A stretch of DNA of 64,000 bases from Pseudomonas japonica. Its GTDB lineage: Bacteria; Pseudomonadota; Gammaproteobacteria; Pseudomonadales; Pseudomonadaceae. This document shows positions 41,590 to 49,731 of this stretch, piece after piece (position 1 is the stretch's first letter; each line of letters opens with the position of its first letter). The notes beneath the pieces were generated by a model. The model made no database searches. It was not told the DNA's origin and was given only the letters and a program-made list of their open reading frames with translations. The stretch spans positions 62,001 to 126,000 of the forward strand of contig NZ_FZOL01000011.1 in the NCBI RefSeq assembly GCF_900188455.1. The letters are read 5' to 3'. The translations under genes and the position numbers were made by a program.

Positions 41590-42219
41590 TCAGAAGCGGA
41601 TGCCGGCCTGAATCGCCACACCCAGCAATTCACAATCCTCACCACACAGCATGATCGGATAACTCGGATTCAGCGGCTTGAGGAAACGCTGGCCGCCCTC
41701 CACCACCAACTGGCGCAACAGCCCCTGCGCATTGCCCGGCACCCGGGCGATCACCAGCCGCCCCACCTCGACCTCGACACCGGTGTCCACCAGCACCAGC
41801 ATCCCCGCGCAAATGCTGAGGCCGGTCGGCGCGGTCATTGCATCGCCTTCGACACGCAGCCAGAACGCCGAGCCCAGTGCCTTGTAGTCGGTGATCTGGT
41901 CCGCGCCAGGTGTCTCGGGCTCTTCGCTGATGGCCGCCAGGCGCTGCCAGTCCGACAGCGGATAGCGAAAGGTGGTGGGCAACCCGTAGTTGGCCGGTTC
42001 CTCGGCCAGCATGGATGTGGCGTTCATCTGCATGTGGGGCAGTTCGAGCGCGACCAGGATCTGGTTCATGCGGTTGAGCTTGAGCTGGCGTTCGCCACGC
42101 AGCCACAGGCCCACGGCCCCCTGGGTGACGCCTACCCGCTCGGCCAGTTTCTCTTGCGTGAGCTTGAGCTCACGCATCCGTTCTTTGATGAGTACGATCC
42201 ATTTTTCCATCGCAGGCAC
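41590..42219 (-). CDS. XRE/S24 LexA-like repressor lacking the self-cleavage dyad
   Basis: 209 aa. N-terminal HTH (LTQEKLAERVGVTQGAVGLWLRGER, about 20-44) and C-terminal S24 peptidase-like domain resembling lambda CI/PrtR. The usual nucleophile Ser in G-x-SM is Ala127 here (VEGDAMTAPTG; codon GCA), and the general-base Lys position is Arg169/Gln170 (GLLRQLVVEGGQRFLKPLNP). It should therefore dimerise but not self-cleave on RecA signalling. Divergent from the DUF3077 gene, whose promoter it probably controls. Not part of a visible prophage. Confidence 0.88.
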   Translation of the reverse strand: MPAMEKWIVLIKERMRELKLTQEKLAERVGVTQGAVGLWLRGERQLKLNRMNQILVALELPHMQMNATSMLAEEPANYGLPTTFRYPLSDWQRLAAISEEPETPGADQITDYKALGSAFWLRVEGDAMTAPTGLSICAGMLVLVDTGVEVEVGRLVIARVPGNAQGLLRQLVVEGGQRFLKPLNPSYPIMLCGEDCELLGVAIQAGIRF

Positions 42220-42258
42220 GATACGGACTGCCCATCATCGCTCAATACATAAATTGTA

Positions 42259-42271
42259 GTATTTAAAATAC
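42259..42271. promoter_or_regulatory. Candidate operator between the S24 repressor and the DUF3077 gene
   Basis: GTATTTAAAATAC is a perfect palindrome about A42265 in an AT-rich divergent promoter region; a related AAAATACACTGGGTACTATA stretch follows at about 42277. Autoregulation by the adjacent XRE/S24 repressor is the likely use; the assignment is by symmetry and position. Confidence 0.5.
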
Positions 42272-42338
42272 GGATAAAAATACACTGGGTACTATATTTC
42301 CCCGGGTATTCACTTCACTCCTTCAAGGAAGACCGTTT

Positions 42339-42671
42339 ATGAGCGCGCCCACCTTCAGCCAACTGGACAACGATGCCGCCCGCCGTGCCCTGGACTACTA
42401 CTTCAACCCCGCGCCCGAGGCCTCGCCGGCGCAGCAGGACATGCAACTGGTGGTCGCCCGCCCCGGGCTGTCCACGGAAGCGGCCTTCGAGCAGGCCACC
42501 TGGCTGCTGCGCCGCGCCTCCTGCACCGCCTGGGAAGGCGCTCAGCAGCTGCGTGACAAGGCCCAGGACCAGACGCTGCTGATCATGCACCTGATCAATC
42601 TGGCCCGCGCGCTGATCGAGCACAGCCAGGGGCAGACGGCCGGTGAGCCGGAGGATCCGCTTGAGGAATGA
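42339..42671 (+). CDS. DUF3077 family protein
   Basis: 110 aa. The central part (FEQATWLLRRASCTAWEGAQQLRDKAQDQTLLIMHLINLARALIEH) resembles DUF3077, a small helical family frequent in Pseudomonas, often found next to phage-type repressors. No enzymatic motif and no export signal. It is divergent from the S24 repressor, with a shared AT-rich operator region. Function unknown. Confidence 0.75.
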   Translation: MSAPTFSQLDNDAARRALDYYFNPAPEASPAQQDMQLVVARPGLSTEAAFEQATWLLRRASCTAWEGAQQLRDKAQDQTLLIMHLINLARALIEHSQGQTAGEPEDPLEE

Positions 42672-42776
42672 CGCAGGGAGGGGCTAAAGGGAGGAATTAC
42701 AAAGCCGGAAAGGCCCGAAATAGCGGGGTTCCAGGTACGACGAGGAAGAATTTTCGTAAAATTACCGAAAATTCAT

Positions 42777-42804
42777 TTGACTTGAAAATGAGAACGATTA
42801 TTAT
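42777..42804 (+). promoter_or_regulatory. Fur-regulated promoter of prrF
   Basis: TTGACT (42777-42782), a 16-bp spacer, and TATTAT (42799-42804), 7 nt before the sRNA start. GAAAATGAGAACGATTATT (42784-42802) fills the spacer and matches the Fur consensus at 14 of 19 positions. Fe-Fur binding would occlude the promoter, so the sRNA is made when iron is scarce. Confidence 0.9.
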
Positions 42805-42811
42805 TGGACGC

Positions 42812-42924
42812 AACTGGTCGCGAGACTGGTTGGATAACCTGGAGCCCTTAGGTCGGACTCTCAGATTATCTCCTCATCAGGCTAATCACGGTTTTTGACC
42901 CGGCTTTTTGCCGGGTCTTTTTTT
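42812..42924 (+). ncRNA. prrF: PrrF iron-responsive small RNA
   Basis: The sequence starts AACTGGTCGCGAG and contains CTTAGGTCGGACTCTCAGAT and TATCTCCTCATCAGGCTAAT, followed by CACGG and a GACCCGGC-loop-GCCGGGTC terminator with a long U-run. This is the recognisable core of Pseudomonas PrrF1/F2, the RyhB-like RNA that represses mRNAs of iron-rich proteins under iron starvation. A single copy is present here; no tandem second copy follows, unlike in P. aeruginosa. Confidence 0.93.
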
Positions 42925-43030
42925 TTGGCTCTTCAGGCTAATGAAGGCGGTGTGTTACTTAATGTGGCGATGATAGCAAAGGACTATCGCTGCTGTAACC
43001 CCGTAACAAAGCTTTGCTGAAATTAGCACT

Positions 43031-43047
43031 TGAGAATCAATCTCGTT
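43031..43047 (+). promoter_or_regulatory. Possible Fur site before the sigma-FecR hybrid gene
   Basis: TGAGAATCAATCTCGTT is a GAGA/TCTC-symmetric sequence of the type seen in Pseudomonas Fur boxes, about 75 bp before the start at 43123. Apart from prrF, the 42672-43122 gap contains no further feature I can support. Confidence 0.5.
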
Positions 43048-43122
43048 ACGATTAAGCTCAGCAACGCATCAGGGAAGATGCCCCCTACCCCCGCCTCCGT
43101 TTCCCCGCAAGGAGCTGGAACC

Positions 43123-43632
43123 ATGACCCGTCTGCTGCTACCTCTGGATCACCACGCCGATAGCGCCGACTGCGCGGAAGCAATCCTGCTGCAACGCCTC
43201 AAGAAGCTGCCACGCCGGGTACAGCAGGTGTTCCTGCTGAACCGCCTCGATCAACTTTCCTACGCCGCCATCGCCCAGCGCCTGGACCTGCCCGACAGCA
43301 ACGTCGAGCGCCATATGAACCAGGTCCTGCAATGCACCCTGCCCGTGCCCGACGCCGTCGCCCGTGCCGCCGGCCAGTGGTACGTGCGCCTGCAAAGCCC
43401 GCAGGTCACCGCCAGCGAACGCATCGACTTCCGCCGCTGGCTGGACTCGGCGCCGGAACATCTGGCGGCCTTCCATGCCACCGAACTGCGCTGGCGCACC
43501 CTGCTCGTGCCGGCGCGCCAGTTGGGCGAAAGCCGCTGGTACCGGCAAGGCCGCGCGGCGTTCTCGCTGGGGGGCTGCAGCGTGGCCATGGGACTGGGTC
43601 TGGCGGCATTGCTGGTACTGGGTTTCTGGTAA
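43123..43632 (+). CDS. Hybrid of sigma-70 region 4 and FecR N-terminal domain
   Basis: 169 aa from the ATG at 43123 with AAGGAG 8 nt upstream. Residues about 22-72 are a FecI-like region-4 HTH (LPRRVQQVFLLNRLDQLSYAAIAQRLDLPDSNVERHM). There is no region 2. Residues about 78-127 match the DUF4880/FecR cytoplasmic segment (RAAGQWYVRLQSP...RIDFRRWLDSAPEHLAAFHATE). A membrane helix (about 147-168) ends the protein, so the periplasmic FecR domain is absent. It cannot act as a normal sigma factor or signal-sensing anti-sigma. Lying right after PrrF, it may be an iron-regulated modulator; function unknown. Confidence 0.85.
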   Translation: MTRLLLPLDHHADSADCAEAILLQRLKKLPRRVQQVFLLNRLDQLSYAAIAQRLDLPDSNVERHMNQVLQCTLPVPDAVARAAGQWYVRLQSPQVTASERIDFRRWLDSAPEHLAAFHATELRWRTLLVPARQLGESRWYRQGRAAFSLGGCSVAMGLGLAALLVLGFW

Positions 43633-43687
43633 CCCGCCAGGTTGTGTAGAGTGACCGGCTACAAGAACTCTGCACAGGAACCTGGCA

Positions 43688-44824
43688 ATGACTGCATTGA
43701 GCATCGACTGCGACTTCGACTCCGGCAATATCCTGGTCCGGGATGCCAGCCATCCCGCGCAGGTTCGCCTGGCGATCCGTAACGACACCTGCAGCGGGCA
43801 TTTCCAGTGGTTCCACTTCAAGGCCAGTGGCCTGACCCCGGGACAGACCCACGCCTTCGTCCTGGAGAACGCTGGCGAATCCTCCTACAACAAGGCCTGG
43901 GACGGCTATCAGGCGGTCGCTTCCTACGACCAGCAGAACTGGTTCCGCGTCCCCTCGCATTTCGACGGCAAGGCCCTGCACTTCAGCCTCCAGGTGCGTG
44001 AAACGCAGGCCTGGTTCGCCTACTTCGAACCCTATTCCCGCGCCCGCCACAACCAGTTGATCGAACGTGCCCGCCAACTGCCCGGGGTCAGCCTGCTGGC
44101 CACCGGGCGCAGCGTCGAGGGCCGCGACATTCCCCTGCTGCGGGTCGGCGATGGTGCCCCGGGCAAGCGCAAGGTGTGGATCATCGCCCAGCAGCACCCG
44201 GGCGAGCACATGGCCGAGTGGTTCATGGAAGGCGTGATCGACCGCGTCGAACAGAACGACGCCACCCTCCAGCGCCTGCTGGCCGCCGCCGACCTGTACC
44301 TGATCGCCAACATGAACCCTGACGGCGCCTTCCGCGGCCACCTGCGCACCAATGCCCGCGGCCACGACCTCAATCGCGCCTGGCAGAACGCCAGTGCCGA
44401 TCAGACCCCGGAGGTGCTGTTCGCCCAGCAGCAGATGAAGCTGTACGGCGTCGACCTGTTCCTCGATGCCCACGGCGACGAGGAGATTCCCCATGTGTTC
44501 ACCGCCGCCTGCGAGGGCAACCCCGGCTACACCCCGCGCATCGCGGCCCTGGAAGAACGCTTCCGCACGACCCTGTGCGGCCTCACCCGCGACTTCCAGG
44601 ACGTCCACGGCTACCCGCGCAATGCCCCTGGCGAGGCCAACCTGACCCTGGCCTGCAATGCTGTCGGCCAGGCCCATGACTGCCTGTCGCTGACCCTGGA
44701 AATGCCGTTCAAGGACCACGACGATGCCCCTGACGCGGTCACCGGCTGGTCCGGCAAGCGCTCGAAGGCCCTGGCCTCGTCGGTGCTGGATGCCATTGGG
44801 CAGATGGTTCACGAATTGCGCTGA
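43688..44824 (+). CDS. M14-family zinc carboxypeptidase, cytosolic type
   Basis: 378 aa without signal peptide. The N-terminal ~110 residues form a beta domain (IDCDFDSGNILV, FQWFHFKASGL), as in cytosolic carboxypeptidase/deglutamylase-like members. The catalytic domain has the zinc ligands His170 and Glu173 in QQHPGEH, a third His in LFLDAHGDEE, the substrate-binding NMNPDG and LRTNARGHDLNRAW, and the catalytic Glu in SLTLEMPF. It removes C-terminal residues from an unknown cytoplasmic peptide. Single gene. Confidence 0.9.
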   Translation: MTALSIDCDFDSGNILVRDASHPAQVRLAIRNDTCSGHFQWFHFKASGLTPGQTHAFVLENAGESSYNKAWDGYQAVASYDQQNWFRVPSHFDGKALHFSLQVRETQAWFAYFEPYSRARHNQLIERARQLPGVSLLATGRSVEGRDIPLLRVGDGAPGKRKVWIIAQQHPGEHMAEWFMEGVIDRVEQNDATLQRLLAAADLYLIANMNPDGAFRGHLRTNARGHDLNRAWQNASADQTPEVLFAQQQMKLYGVDLFLDAHGDEEIPHVFTAACEGNPGYTPRIAALEERFRTTLCGLTRDFQDVHGYPRNAPGEANLTLACNAVGQAHDCLSLTLEMPFKDHDDAPDAVTGWSGKRSKALASSVLDAIGQMVHELR

Positions 44825-44864
44825 CTCGATCAGGTACCGCGTTCGTAATTGGATGGACTCGCCC

Positions 44865-44999
44865 CGTAGGAGCGTGGCTCGCCCGCGAAAGGACCGCGTC
44901 AGCGGTCCCAGACATCACCGCTATCGGGACCGCTGACGCGGTCCTTTCGCAGGCAAGCCAGCTCCTACAGATCTTTCGCGGGCAAGCCGCGCTCCTACG
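44865..44999. repeat. REP/BIME-type palindromic element
   Basis: CGTAGGAGCGTGGCTCGCCC...GGACCGCGTCAGCGGTCC, a spacer, GGACCGCTGACGCGGTCC, then GCAGGCAAGCCAGCTCCTAC and a further GCGGGCAAGCCGCGCTCCTAC. Two REP variants (GAGCTGGCTTGCC and GAGCGTGGCTCGCC) are combined in one element between convergent genes. Confidence 0.85.
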
Positions 45000-45019
45000 A
45001 AAGCAGCCCCCACAAGCCC

Positions 45020-45997
45020 TCAGAACGCCACATCAAGAATCACACTGTCCTGATACGCACCAGCCGGCGGCGTGCCCTGGTCGGTGTAGACCCTGGCGTT
45101 GTAGTTGAACACCTGGCTCCCGCTACCGGTGCCATTGCCCGGGTTGATGTCGGCATCGCTGCTGGCGCGCCGGGCGCTGGTCACCGAGCCCCAGCGCACG
45201 CTGCCGGCGCTCTTGAAGATGTCGTAGGCCAGGTAGTTGCTGGCCGTGCTCGACTTCATCCGCCGCCGCCCGCCCGAGACGTACAACCCGTCGTTCAAGC
45301 CCACCGTGTAGGCACTGCCCTTGGTGCAGGACAGGCTGACGCTCTGGCTCACCGTGGAGAAGCCGCTGACCACCGGCGCGGTACCGAAGTTGATGATCGG
45401 TGTGGTGATCTGGCAGTCGGCAGTCACCGTCAGGCTGACACTCATGCTGGTGGTCCCGCTGCTGATCTGCCGCCCCAGGCACAGGCCACCGACACCGATG
45501 CCGTAGCAATAGTCCCAGTTCCAGAACACGGTGAAGTTTTCCGTGTAGGTGCCAGCGGCGACGTTGCTCCCGGTCAGGGTCTTCAGATACAGCGGCACGG
45601 TGCTGGGCACGATGCTGCCGAGCAGGCCCAGGGCTTCGAGAATGCCATGCCGGGCAAAATCGAAGGGCTGGCCACGGGTGATCGGGTAGGCCGTGGTGTT
45701 GTCCGCATAGAGGGTGTACTGGATCACGTCACCGGTCGGGCCGACCATGCCGGTGGTGCCGCCCTGCGGCGTCAGGGTCAGCTTGAAGAAGTCGTCCGAA
45801 CGCAACAGGCTGACCAGCGTTCCGCTGCAGCGCAGCCCGGCGTTGGTCGTCGAGGTGGACTGCTGCGCGGTATTGACCAGCGTCGACGCAACACTGCCGA
45901 AGGCCGCATTGGTCGCCTGCACCACCGCGCACTGCGCCCGTGCCTGCGCCGCCAGCAGGCACAGGAGCAGCAGCGTCAGGCAGCGCCTCATCGGCAC
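45020..45997 (-). CDS. Spore-coat-U domain tip protein of a Csu-type pilus (CsuE-like)
   Basis: 325 aa with signal peptide (CLTLLLLCLLAAQARAQ). Two SCPU-type domains are recognisable: an N-terminal one with its own Cys pair and a C-terminal one (DCQITTPIINFGTAPVVSGF... ending YQDSVILDVAF). Double-domain length and last position in the operon match CsuE, the tip adhesin of archaic chaperone-usher pili. Its start overlaps the usher gene by 10 bp. Confidence 0.87.
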   Translation of the reverse strand: MPMRRCLTLLLLCLLAAQARAQCAVVQATNAAFGSVASTLVNTAQQSTSTTNAGLRCSGTLVSLLRSDDFFKLTLTPQGGTTGMVGPTGDVIQYTLYADNTTAYPITRGQPFDFARHGILEALGLLGSIVPSTVPLYLKTLTGSNVAAGTYTENFTVFWNWDYCYGIGVGGLCLGRQISSGTTSMSVSLTVTADCQITTPIINFGTAPVVSGFSTVSQSVSLSCTKGSAYTVGLNDGLYVSGGRRRMKSSTASNYLAYDIFKSAGSVRWGSVTSARRASSDADINPGNGTGSGSQVFNYNARVYTDQGTPPAGAYQDSVILDVAF

Positions 45998-48336
45998 ACC
46001 AGCGGGCCGATCAGCGGCACGTCGTCCTGCCCGCTTTCAAGGGTGAACTGCGCCTGGCAGGTGCCGCCCCCGGCCAACTGCACCAACAGCGTGTTCTGCT
46101 CGGCCAGGTTGTCCAGGTAGACCAGCCCGTCCCAGCCCACCACCGCCAGCGAACCGCTCTGCTGGTGGGTGACCTGGCTGCCCAGGGGCAGGTCGCGGTG
46201 ATTGCCATCCACCAGCTCGACGCTGGCCGCCAGCACCCGGTTCAGCGGGAAGTTCAGCAGGTAGCCGGCGCCACGGCGCACCGCCACGCGCTGCTCGACA
46301 TCCTCGGCGCGGACGTTGGCCGGCAGTTCCAGCGGGTCGATCTCGTACTTGCCGCGGTAGTAGGCGCTGCTCCACGGCACCAGCAACTGGCCCTTGCCGT
46401 TGGTGCGCCCCACGGTCTGGTTCTCGTAGCGCACCGGGATGTCGGCGAAACCGTTGGTGCTGACCACGACGAAAGCGTCGTCGATGCGGTTGGCGGCGAA
46501 CAGCCCATTGTCCATCCACACCACCGAGCCGCTGGCGTCGGCCCAGCGCGTCATGCCGTCGCTGGTGCCGTAGGTGCCGGCCTGCAACTGCACCGACTGC
46601 AGGCGCCAGGTCAGGTCGGCCTGGCGGTAGGCCTGCTGGTCGCCGCCGGCATAGCCGATATTGAAACCGACCCCACCGGCGCTGGGTACGCCACGGCTGT
46701 AGTTGACCCGCTGCACGTTCTCGCCGCTCTGGTTGCGCTCCGCGCTGAAACTGAGGGTGCCGTACAGGTCGAAGGGAATCACCAGTTGCGCCTGGGTCGC
46801 CCACTGCCCGCCACCCACCTCGCGGTTGGCCGACAGGTACAGGCTGGCGCTGCCCCACAGCGACTTGCTCCAGCTCAGGTTGACCAGCCGCGTGCGCGAA
46901 CTGTCGGCGGCGCGCACATCGAAATAGCCGGCACCGAGGCTGCCGTAGCGGTCCAGGTTGAGGCTCAGGGTGACCTGCTCGCTGCGCTGGCTGAGGCGGC
47001 TGTAGGGGCTGTCCAGCAGCGAGGCGTCGGCGTAGTCGCCGAAGCGTTCCAGGCGCTGGTAGCTGAAACCGATGCGCTGGCTGTTGTACTGGTAACCGAG
47101 GCTCAGCTGCCGGCCGCCGCGGCTTTCGAAGGTGCTGTGGCTGACCGCCGCGTTGACCACCCCGAAGTTGCCCAGCAGCAGGTTGCCGCCGAGCCCGCCG
47201 AGCACCAGGGACTCGCCCGCCTCGGCATGGCTTTCCAGGGTGAAGCTGTCGCTCACGCCATAGCGCAGGCTGGCCGAGGTCAGCGCCGAGCCATAGGAGA
47301 AATCGCTGATGCCGTAGTTGCGCCGCAGCTTGCCGGCGGCCACCGAGAAGTCGCTCAAGCCTTTCTGCAACAGGGTGCTGGTGACATAGAACGGCAAGGT
47401 GGTGGACACCTGGCGGCCAAGGGCATCGGTGGTCACCACCACCGCCTCGCCGGCACCGTTGATGTACGGCACGTTGGTCAGGGTGTAGGGGCCGGGCTGC
47501 AGGTCGGCGCTGGCACTCTTGTAGCCGTTGATGAACAGGTCCAGCGACGACGGCACCGCCGCCTCCCCGGCGAACGCCGGCAAGGGATAGGTGACCAGGT
47601 CCGGGCGCACCGAGAAATCCCGCGACAGCTGCACCCCGCCCAGGCGCACCGAACTGCTCCAGGGCAGCGAGCCGCTGACCACGTCGCCGGCTTCGAAGGT
47701 CAGCAGGCGTTCCTCGTCGGTGTAGCGGAAGGTGCTGTCGTAGCGCAGGAAGCCGCGCCGGCTGTCGTCGAAGCGCTCGCCGCTGATCTGCTCACGCCAT
47801 TGCCCGGTGGTGGAGAACGTGCCCCAGCTGTCGAACAGACGAAATTCGTTCCACGCCGACAGGCTGGTGCCGACGTCATCGGTGTCGTTGAGGTACAGGT
47901 CGTAGTTGAACAGCGCGCCGAAGCTGCTGCGGGCCTCGCTGCGCGGGTACAGCGAACGCCCGCCGATCCGCTGGTTCGGCAGCCAGCCCAGCGGCACCTC
48001 AAGGAGCAGGCGCTGGGCCTGGCTGTCGTAGTCGCTGTGCAGCCCGGCGATGCTGTCCAGGGCCACCTCGTCCGGCACCGCCCCGGGAAACTCGATGCCG
48101 GCGGCGCGCAGGTCGCTGGCGGCCACGTACAGGTGGCCGGAGCGCTGCTGCACGGGCACCACGTTACCGCTGTTCATCTGGTTGACCACCAGTTCCAGAT
48201 ACAACTGCGCATCGCTGATCGCCTCCTGACCGCTGGGTGGCGGCGGTAGTTCGCCAGCCAGCAACGGCACCACCGCGATGACCGTCATGCCACTCGCCAG
48301 CGCCAGACGACGGGTACTGGCCAGAAATCCCTTCAC
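45988..48336 (-). CDS. Outer-membrane fimbrial usher (CsuD-like)
   Basis: 782 aa from a GTG at 48336 (GGGAA upstream), with a signal peptide (LALASGMTVIAVVPLLAGELPPP). It has the FimD/PapC usher plan: N-terminal domain, 24-strand barrel with plug, and C-terminal domains (VPWSSAYYRGKYEIDPLELP). It is shorter than classical FimD (about 830-870), as usual for archaic Csu ushers. It forms the pore through which chaperone-bound subunits are assembled. Confidence 0.93.
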   Translation of the reverse strand: MKGFLASTRRLALASGMTVIAVVPLLAGELPPPPSGQEAISDAQLYLELVVNQMNSGNVVPVQQRSGHLYVAASDLRAAGIEFPGAVPDEVALDSIAGLHSDYDSQAQRLLLEVPLGWLPNQRIGGRSLYPRSEARSSFGALFNYDLYLNDTDDVGTSLSAWNEFRLFDSWGTFSTTGQWREQISGERFDDSRRGFLRYDSTFRYTDEERLLTFEAGDVVSGSLPWSSSVRLGGVQLSRDFSVRPDLVTYPLPAFAGEAAVPSSLDLFINGYKSASADLQPGPYTLTNVPYINGAGEAVVVTTDALGRQVSTTLPFYVTSTLLQKGLSDFSVAAGKLRRNYGISDFSYGSALTSASLRYGVSDSFTLESHAEAGESLVLGGLGGNLLLGNFGVVNAAVSHSTFESRGGRQLSLGYQYNSQRIGFSYQRLERFGDYADASLLDSPYSRLSQRSEQVTLSLNLDRYGSLGAGYFDVRAADSSRTRLVNLSWSKSLWGSASLYLSANREVGGGQWATQAQLVIPFDLYGTLSFSAERNQSGENVQRVNYSRGVPSAGGVGFNIGYAGGDQQAYRQADLTWRLQSVQLQAGTYGTSDGMTRWADASGSVVWMDNGLFAANRIDDAFVVVSTNGFADIPVRYENQTVGRTNGKGQLLVPWSSAYYRGKYEIDPLELPANVRAEDVEQRVAVRRGAGYLLNFPLNRVLAASVELVDGNHRDLPLGSQVTHQQSGSLAVVGWDGLVYLDNLAEQNTLLVQLAGGGTCQAQFTLESGQDDVPLIGPLVCR

Positions 48337-48397
48337 TCACTGTTCCCACCCTTGACGGGGCTGCTCCGGCCCCTGGTCCCTGACCTATCCGCTCACT

Positions 48398-49186
48398 TCA
48401 CTGCCCCTGACCGATGGTCTGAGCGGTTTCGCCGCCATTCACGCGGCCCTGCAGCACGGTCGCCGCCGACGCCTGCAAGGGTGCCGGCCAGCGCATGCTG
48501 GCGCCGGGCAGCACGTAGCCGAGCAGGCCTTGCACCACCGGGCGACGCTGCCCGCCCTGGTGCATGACCACGTCGGTCAGGCGCGCATGCACCGGGCCGC
48601 TGTTGCGAATCTCGACGAACGGCTGGCCCTGCACCGAGACCTGGCGCCAGCTCAACTGCGGCTTGCCGACCCCGGCGCTGTCGCGCTGGCCTTGCGGGTC
48701 GGGCTTGCCCCACAGGCCCTCGCCATAGACGAACAGCGGCACCGAATAGCGCATCTGGAAACGGATCGCCGCCTGCGCCTTGCCGCTGTCCTGGCTAGGC
48801 GGTACGGCTGGCGGGATCTCGTCGATGATGATGCGGTAGGCCTGTTCCTGGCCGACCGGCGAAGCGCCGGTACGGGTCAGGCGGATGAGCTGCTTCTGTC
48901 CCGGCGCGATCTTCGCCAGCGGCGGGCTGCCGATGATCTCGCGCTGGTTCTGGTACTGGTCGTCGAATTCGCCCTGACGCCAGGCGAAGATGCGGATCTG
49001 CAGGTTGGCCACTTCGCTGCCGCGGTTTTCCAGCCACAACGCGCCGGCCTTCTGCTCGGCCTCGATCACCGGATCGATCGGCCAGATCAGTACCGAGGTC
49101 GCGGCCTGCGCCATGCCTCCCCACAACGCCAGAAGCAGCGCCAAGCGCACGATCCCCGAGCTGCGACGCCGAGCGTCCATTGCCAT
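48398..49186 (-). CDS. Periplasmic pilus chaperone (CsuC-like)
   Basis: 262 aa with AGGAGG upstream and signal peptide (LALLLALWGGMAQAA). The two Ig-like domains of pilus chaperones are seen: SVLIWPIDPVIEAEQKAGALWLENRG (G1 region) and IAPGQKQLIRLTRTGASPVGQEQAYRIIIDEIPP, with the conserved YRI/DEIP motif. It caps SCPU subunits by donor-strand complementation and hands them to the usher. Confidence 0.93.
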   Translation of the reverse strand: MAMDARRRSSGIVRLALLLALWGGMAQAATSVLIWPIDPVIEAEQKAGALWLENRGSEVANLQIRIFAWRQGEFDDQYQNQREIIGSPPLAKIAPGQKQLIRLTRTGASPVGQEQAYRIIIDEIPPAVPPSQDSGKAQAAIRFQMRYSVPLFVYGEGLWGKPDPQGQRDSAGVGKPQLSWRQVSVQGQPFVEIRNSGPVHARLTDVVMHQGGQRRPVVQGLLGYVLPGASMRWPAPLQASAATVLQGRVNGGETAQTIGQGQ

Positions 49187-49227
49187 GCCAGCCTCCTTTG
49201 ATGTTCTTGTCAGCCCGGCAGGTTCGC

Positions 49228-49728
49228 TTACCAGGTCAGTGTCACTTGCAGCACATCGGTGTAGGTCCCCGCCGGCAGCGCCCCGCTCAACTGCGCGCGG
49301 GCATAGATCGGCAGCTTGATCGCGGTCGGGTCGCTGTAGCTGACCGCCACGCTCTGGTCGATGCCCAGCGCCTGGCTGAAGGCGGCATCGCGAAACAACT
49401 GGTAGACCTGCAGGTTGCCGCCGGTGCCGCGCTTGAGGTTGCGGCTGCCGTTATTGTTCTGCCCGCCGTCGACCGCCATGTTCAGGGCCGTGCCCGGCGT
49501 GCACTGCAGCGTCACCGTGGTGCCGCCGAGCGCGGTGGTGGCGGCGGCGGTGGACAGCGCCGAATAGCTGCCGAAGTCCAGGTTGCCGTAGTTGCTCACG
49601 CCGCCCACCACCAGGCAGCCGGCCTGGATCGTCGCATTGACCAGAAAAGTGCTGCTGGTGGCGGCATCCAGCGTTGCCGGCACGACTGCCGCGACCAGCG
49701 TCAGGCCCAGTGCCAGACGCCCGTGCAT
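49228..49728 (-). CDS. Spore-coat-U domain pilus subunit
   Basis: 166 aa. Signal peptide (LALGLTLVAAVVPATLDA), then an SCPU domain with the C-x(n)-VGGVSNYGNLDFGSYSAL start, a second Cys in VTLQCTPGTALN, and the terminal GTYTDVLQVTLTW. The N-terminal strand (SSTFLVNATIQAGC) would act as donor strand. Fourth subunit gene, just upstream of the chaperone. Confidence 0.88.
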   Translation of the reverse strand: MHGRLALGLTLVAAVVPATLDAATSSTFLVNATIQAGCLVVGGVSNYGNLDFGSYSALSTAAATTALGGTTVTLQCTPGTALNMAVDGGQNNNGSRNLKRGTGGNLQVYQLFRDAAFSQALGIDQSVAVSYSDPTAIKLPIYARAQLSGALPAGTYTDVLQVTLTW

Positions 49729-49731
49729 GGC

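Noticed and set aside
41590..42671. Prophage remnant suggested by the CI-like repressor
   Set aside because: Only a repressor and a DUF3077 gene are present; no integrase, replication or structural genes.
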